DNA of 64,000 bases, taken from Fodinicurvata halophila (lineage in GTDB: Bacteria; Pseudomonadota; Alphaproteobacteria; Kiloniellales; DSM-21159). Positions 60,000 through 64,000 of the stretch are shown here, piece after piece (position 1 is the stretch's first letter; every line of letters begins with the position of its first letter). The position numbers and the translations under genes were made by a program. Under the pieces are notes generated by a model. The model saw only the letters and a program-made list of their open reading frames with translations, was not told the DNA's origin and did not search any database. The DNA is taken from NCBI RefSeq assembly GCF_042651425.1, contig NZ_JBHSCW010000004.1:124001-188000 (forward strand). Reading direction: 5' to 3'.

Positions 60000-62120
60000 T
60001 CAGGCGGTTTCTTCCGCTTCCTGCAGATCCTCACCGCTTTCCTGGTCGACGGCCTTCATGGACAGCTTGACCTTGCCGCGGTCGTCCAGGCCGATGACCT
60101 TGACCTTCACCTCTGCACCTTCCTTGACCACGTCCTCGACCTTGCCGACCCGCTCCTGAGCCAGCTGGCTGATGTGAACCAAGCCGTCGCGCGGTCCCAG
60201 GAAGTTCACGAAGGCGCCGAAGTCCATGATCTTCACGACCTTGCCGCTGTAGATCTTGCCGACCTCGGGCTCGGCCACGATGGACTCGATCCAGTTCAGA
60301 GCCTCCTGCATCGAGCTGTCGCTGGTGGCAGCAACCTTGACGGAGCCGTCATCCTCGATATCGATCTTGGCGCCGGTGGTCTCGCAGATCTCGCGGATCA
60401 CCTTGCCGCCGGTGCCGATCAGGTCACGGATCTTGTCCTTGGGCACGCTAATCGAGGTGATCTTCGGGGCATTGCCGGAGACGCTGTCGCGCGCCGAGCC
60501 GATCGCCTTGGCCATCTCGCCCAGGATGTGGGTACGGCCTTCCTTGGCCTGGTCCAGGGCAATCTGCATGATCTCGCGGGTAATGGAGGTGATCTTGATG
60601 TCCATCTGCAGAGAAGTCACGCCGACCTCCGTTCCGGCCACCTTGAAGTCCATGTCACCCAAGTGGTCCTCGTCGCCAAGGATGTCGGAGATGACGGCGT
60701 AGTCGTCGCCCTCCTTGATCAGGCCCATGGCAATGCCGGCCACGGCCCGGGGCAGCGGTACGCCGGCGTCCATCATGGCCAGGGAGGAGCCGCAGACCGT
60801 CGCCATGGAGGAGGATCCGTTGGATTCCGTGATCTCGGAGACCAGGCGAATGGTGTAGGGAAAGTCCTCCTTGGACGGCAGGATCGGGTTCAGCGCCCGC
60901 CAGGCCAGCTTGCCGTGACCGATCTCGCGGCGTCCAGGCGTGCCGACGCGGCCGGCCTCACCCACGGAATAGGGCGGGAAATTGTAGTGCAGCATGAAGT
61001 GCTGGCGGAACTCGCCTTCCAGCGAGTCCACGATCTGTTCGTCCTGGCCGGTGCCCAGGGTGGCGGCCACCATGGCCTGGGTCTCGCCACGGGTGAACAG
61101 CGCCGATCCGTGGGCACGCGGCAGGATGCCGGTCTCGCTGACGATGGGGCGCACCGTGCGGGTATCGCGGCCGTCGATGCGCTGGCCGGTCTTGAGGATC
61201 TGGCCGCGCACGACGTCGCTTTCCAGATCCTTGAACAGGCCGCGGAAGAGGGCGAGTTTCTCCTCGTCCTCGCCAAGGGACTCCTCGGCTGCAGTCCGGA
61301 CGTCGTCGAGGGCTGCCTGGCGCTCGACCTTGTCGGCGATGGCATAGGCCGCAGCGATCCGATCGCCAAAGTCCTTCTGCAGCTCGCTGTAAAGCTGGCC
61401 CTTGAGCTCCGGCTCTTCGGGAACCTCGCGCGGTTCCTTGGCGGCATCCTCCGCCATGTCGATGATCGCATCGATCACCGGCTGCATCTGCTCATGGCCG
61501 AAGTTGACCGCGCCCAGCATGACCTCTTCGCTGAGCTCGCTGGCTTCGGATTCCACCATCAGGACGCCTTCCTGGGTTCCGGCCACGACGAGATCCAGCT
61601 TCGAACTGGGCAGCTCGCTCATCTGCGGGTTGAGGACGTACTCGCCATCGACATAACCGATGCGGGCCGCACCGATCGGGCCCATGAACGGCAGGCCGGA
61701 GAGGGTCAGGGCCGCGGAAGCTCCGACCATGGCAACGATGTCCGGATCGTTCTCCAGGTCGTGGCTGAGCACGGTACAGATGACCTGGGTCTCGTTGCGG
61801 AAGCCCTTGTGGAAGAGCGGCCGGATCGGCCGGTCGATCAGGCGCGAGGTCAGGGTTTCCTTCTCTGTCGGCCGCCCTTCACGCTTGAAGAAGCCACCGG
61901 GGATCTTGCCGGCGGCAAAGGTCTTTTCCTGGTAGTTCACGGTCAGCGGGAAGAAATCCAGCCCGGGCTTGGGCTGGCGGGCTCCGACGGCCGTGCAGAG
62001 CACGACGGTCTCGCCGTAGGTTGCGAGCACGGCGCCGTCGGCCTGACGTGCCATGCGACCTGTTTCCAGAACGAGCTTGCGCCCGCCCCAGTCCAGTTCC
62101 TTGCGGGTAATGTTAAACAT
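60000..62120 (-). CDS. pnp: polynucleotide phosphorylase
   Basis: A 706-residue trimeric 3'-to-5' RNA phosphorylase and degradosome component. Two RNase PH domains include GKIPGGFFKREGRPTEKETL and RFRRREIGHGKLAWR-like GRREIGHGKLAWRAL. A KH domain (DLIGTGGKVIREICETTGAK) and an S1 domain (VGKIYSGKVVKIMDFGAFVN) follow at the C-terminus. I start it at the ATG at 62120 after AGGAC; the longer open frame reads through a hairpin-rich leader. It is 232 bases downstream of rpsO. Confidence 0.97.
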   Translation of the reverse strand: MFNITRKELDWGGRKLVLETGRMARQADGAVLATYGETVVLCTAVGARQPKPGLDFFPLTVNYQEKTFAAGKIPGGFFKREGRPTEKETLTSRLIDRPIRPLFHKGFRNETQVICTVLSHDLENDPDIVAMVGASAALTLSGLPFMGPIGAARIGYVDGEYVLNPQMSELPSSKLDLVVAGTQEGVLMVESEASELSEEVMLGAVNFGHEQMQPVIDAIIDMAEDAAKEPREVPEEPELKGQLYSELQKDFGDRIAAAYAIADKVERQAALDDVRTAAEESLGEDEEKLALFRGLFKDLESDVVRGQILKTGQRIDGRDTRTVRPIVSETGILPRAHGSALFTRGETQAMVAATLGTGQDEQIVDSLEGEFRQHFMLHYNFPPYSVGEAGRVGTPGRREIGHGKLAWRALNPILPSKEDFPYTIRLVSEITESNGSSSMATVCGSSLAMMDAGVPLPRAVAGIAMGLIKEGDDYAVISDILGDEDHLGDMDFKVAGTEVGVTSLQMDIKITSITREIMQIALDQAKEGRTHILGEMAKAIGSARDSVSGNAPKITSISVPKDKIRDLIGTGGKVIREICETTGAKIDIEDDGSVKVAATSDSSMQEALNWIESIVAEPEVGKIYSGKVVKIMDFGAFVNFLGPRDGLVHISQLAQERVGKVEDVVKEGAEVKVKVIGLDDRGKVKLSMKAVDQESGEDLQEAEETA

Positions 62121-62167
62121 GAATTGTCCTTTGTATCCTGGCCGGCTTTGAAATAGACACCGGACCC

Positions 62168-62261
62168 GCGAAAACCGCGAAGCCTGCCGATCCGGCAGGG
62201 GCGCGGCTTGCGACGGCCCGGTTGCACACGAGGCGGGCGTGCCGGCCGGCCACCCGCCTCG
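62168..62261 (-). promoter_or_regulatory. hairpin-rich leader of pnp
   Basis: The rpsO-pnp gap holds three inverted repeats: CGCG-AAAAC-CGCG (62168-62180), CCTGCCG-ATC-CGGCAGG (62183-62199) and CGAGGCGGG/CCCGCCTCG (62229-62261). In enterobacteria the pnp leader folds into an RNase III-cut stem through which PNPase represses itself. A similar function here is inference. Confidence 0.55.
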
Positions 62262-62352
62262 AGATTGAAACTGCATGAGAAAACGGCAGACACATCCCCT
62301 CTCCGTCAAGGAAAGGCTGGGATTTGTGAAAGCCGCTCATGATATTCTTGCC

Positions 62353-62622
62353 TTAGCGGCGGATTCCGACGCGCTTGATCAGGGTCTCGTACCGGCTCTT
62401 GTCCCGGTTCTTGAGATAGTCAAGCAGGCGGCGGCGTTGTCCCACCATGACCAGCAGGCCGCGGCGAGAGTGATAGTCCTGCCGGTGGGTCTGCATGTGT
62501 TCTGTGAGGTTGGAGATGCGCTCGGTCAGGATGGCAATCTGCACTTCCGTGGAACCAGTGTCGCCTTCCTTGGAGCCGAACTCCTTGATGATTTCCTGTT
62601 TGCGTTCGGGCGTAATCGACAT
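62353..62622 (-). CDS. rpsO: 30S ribosomal protein S15
   Basis: An 89-residue ribosomal protein of exact family length that binds 16S rRNA in the central domain. MSITPERKQEIIKEFGSKEG, HMQTHRQDYHSRRGLLVMVG and RRLLDYLKNRDKSRYETLI are the conserved segments. It is 18 bases downstream of truB, in the classic order truB-rpsO-pnp. Confidence 0.98.
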   Translation of the reverse strand: MSITPERKQEIIKEFGSKEGDTGSTEVQIAILTERISNLTEHMQTHRQDYHSRRGLLVMVGQRRRLLDYLKNRDKSRYETLIKRVGIRR

Positions 62623-62640
62623 CGTCTGTCCTTTCTGTCG

Positions 62641-63567
62641 TCAAGGGTTGATCACGCGAACCGGACGCAGCTCTCCAGCTTCGAAACGGGCAATGGCCAC
62701 CAATCTGCCCTCAGTCATGGCGCAGACGGTATCGCCGGGTTCGAGATCCTGGAGCCGCTGTAAATGCGAACGGGCCAGGAGGGAAACCGCCTGGCCGCTT
62801 CGCATTCTTCTCGCCTCGGTCTCCGTCAAGGCCATCGCCGGGATGTCGTCCAGCGCGGTCTCGGCCGGAAGCAGGGCCTGCTCGCGGGCCGCACCATGCT
62901 CCAGCTGCTCGAAGCTGTCCAGTGAAATTGCATGGCTTTCGTCGAAGGCGCCAACGGAAAGGCGCCGAAGTGTGGCAATATGCGCGCAGGTTCCCAGCGA
63001 TTCGCCCAGATCACGGGCCAGCGAGCGCATATAGGTCCCCTTGCCGCAGGCCACCTCGAAGATGGAGGTGTCGCGATCGGGGCTCTCGACCAACTCGATG
63101 GAGGCCACGAAGACAGGCCGGGCACTGAGGGCGACACTCTCGCCGTCGCGCGCCAGGTCATAGGCGCGCTGGCCATCCACCTTGATGGCGGAAAAGGCCG
63201 GGGGCACCTGGTCGATCCAGCCCTGGAACTCGGGCAGGACGGCGCGGATGGCCTCGTCGGAGGGGCGTATGTCGCTGCGCGTGACGGTCTCGCCCTCGGC
63301 ATCGTCGGTATCCGTTCCCTCGCCCCAGCGCAGGGAGAAGCGATAGGTCTTGTCGCCTTCCATGACGTAGGAGACTGTCTTGGTCGCCTCGCCCAGCGCC
63401 AGCGGCAGGACGCCGGTGGCCAGCGGGTCGAGGGTGCCACCGTGGCCCGCCTTGCGGGCATCCAGGTGCCGGCGCACCCGGTTGACCACGTCCGTCGAGG
63501 TGATACCCGAGGGCTTGTCGATCACCACCCAGCCGTTGATGGACTGCCCCTTACGACGTCGTGCCAT
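62641..63567 (-). CDS. truB: tRNA pseudouridine synthase B
   Basis: A 308-residue enzyme that makes pseudouridine 55 in the T-arm of tRNAs. The catalytic aspartate lies in GHGGTLDPLATGVLPLALGE (near residue 43). GWVVIDKPSGITSTDVVNRV and ACGKGTYMRSLARDLGESL are further family motifs, and a PUA-like C-terminal segment ends the protein. Its start overlaps the end of rbfA by 17 bases. Confidence 0.97.
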   Translation of the reverse strand: MARRRKGQSINGWVVIDKPSGITSTDVVNRVRRHLDARKAGHGGTLDPLATGVLPLALGEATKTVSYVMEGDKTYRFSLRWGEGTDTDDAEGETVTRSDIRPSDEAIRAVLPEFQGWIDQVPPAFSAIKVDGQRAYDLARDGESVALSARPVFVASIELVESPDRDTSIFEVACGKGTYMRSLARDLGESLGTCAHIATLRRLSVGAFDESHAISLDSFEQLEHGAAREQALLPAETALDDIPAMALTETEARRMRSGQAVSLLARSHLQRLQDLEPGDTVCAMTEGRLVAIARFEAGELRPVRVINP

Positions 63568-63994
63568 TGTCGTCCGCCTCTTCGCTGTCGCTGTCCGGAC
63601 TGTCGCCCGGGGAGGTCAGATCGCGGCGGACTCGCTCGCGACGCAGCAGTTCGTCTACGCGCTGGGCCTCGTCGAAGGAGCTGTCCATCTGGAAGCTGAG
63701 CCGCGGCGTAAAGCGCAGCTCGCTCTGGGCGCCCAGTTCCTTGCGGAAAAAGGCCGAAGCGCGGTTGAGCGCCGTGATCACGGGCTCGGCAGCCTGGCCG
63801 CCCAGTGGCAGGACGAAGGCCGTGGCGTTCTTCAGGTCGGGACTGAGGCGCACCTCGGAGACGGTGATGTTCACGCCGTGAAGCTCCGGATCCCGTGCAT
63901 GGCCTGCGTTCAGGATTCCCGAAAGCTGATGCCGCAACTGCTCGCCGACCCGCAACTGCCGTTGCGTCGGCGCCTTTCCCGAAGAACGTGTCAT
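63551..63994 (-). CDS. rbfA: 30S ribosome-binding factor A
   Basis: A 147-residue KH-fold maturation factor for the small ribosomal subunit. It contains QLRVGEQLRHQLSGILN near the start, VSEVRLSPDLKNATAFVLPL in the middle and ELRFTPRLSFQMDSSFDEAQ near the end. The last 25 residues are an acidic tail (SPDSDSEEADDNG). The ATG at 63994 is almost at the window edge; infB would be expected next upstream, outside the window. Confidence 0.95.
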   Translation of the reverse strand: MTRSSGKAPTQRQLRVGEQLRHQLSGILNAGHARDPELHGVNITVSEVRLSPDLKNATAFVLPLGGQAAEPVITALNRASAFFRKELGAQSELRFTPRLSFQMDSSFDEAQRVDELLRRERVRRDLTSPGDSPDSDSEEADDNGTTS

Positions 63995-64000
63995 AGGCCT

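Noticed and set aside
60174..62156. 660-codon plus-strand open frame opposite pnp
   Set aside because: Exactly antisense to a certain gene, with typical His/Gly/Leu-rich shadow composition.
1..64000. CRISPR array, prophage or toxin-antitoxin pair
   Set aside because: No spaced direct-repeat array, phage structural gene or toxin-antitoxin signature was seen.

Overview
The window looks like a core chromosomal segment of a GC-rich alphaproteobacterium, most likely of the Rhodospirillales type. The evidence is a 1,625-residue NAD-dependent glutamate dehydrogenase, homospermidine synthase, a GlnK-AmtB pair, a cyoABCD quinol oxidase, the lolA-ftsK-aminotransferase neighbourhood and the rbfA-truB-rpsO-pnp cluster. 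A BCCT transporter paired with a universal stress protein hints at an osmotically variable or saline habitat. The species cannot be named from this sequence. Coding density is high and genes lie on both strands.

Layout, left to right. 0.2-6.4 kb: PuuD-like hydrolase, sterol-desaturase-family enzyme, LolA, FtsK and a DapC-like aminotransferase. 6.7-13.3 kb: a DUF4112 protein, then a complete heme uptake operon (TonB-dependent receptor, HmuS, HmuT, HmuU, HmuV) behind a near-perfect 13-bp inverted repeat that is a good Fur/Irr-type operator candidate. 13.3-15.4 kb: glnK-amtB with a strong terminator and a well-matched sigma-54 promoter. 15.4-20.3 kb: UbiH-like monooxygenase, PAS protein, DUF971, Trm112, LON-domain protein, YbbN-like thioredoxin and a prolyl-tRNA editing protein.

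20.4-24.4 kb is the most accessory-looking stretch: tRNA-Gly(GCC), an IS481-type transposase tail, a truncated hemoglobin divergent from a large TPR protein with two palindromes between them, a probable TerC gene remnant and a small zinc-ribbon protein. 24.4-30.7 kb: acyl-CoA synthetase, BCCT transporter plus universal stress protein, YggU/DUF167, SCO and SYLF proteins. 30.7-33.3 kb: cobC-like phosphatase and cobS, divergent from cobT. 33.3-37.2 kb: cyoABCD with 4-bp overlaps between B, C and D.

37.3-43.3 kb holds an RpiR-type regulator followed by a tight operon of a glutamine-synthetase-like ligase, aldehyde dehydrogenase, iron alcohol dehydrogenase and class I glutaminase-like hydrolase. 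These four activities fit a gamma-glutamylated route for an amino alcohol or a related amine. 43.7-59.8 kb: NAD-glutamate dehydrogenase, a low-complexity protein, homospermidine synthase, a three-part acyl ligase-ACP-acyltransferase fusion, an apparently frameshifted small gene, a zincin, PCD, dihydrolipoyl dehydrogenase, an MFS exporter, an orphan radical SAM enzyme and a small unknown protein. 60.0-64.0 kb: pnp, rpsO, truB and rbfA, all on the minus strand.
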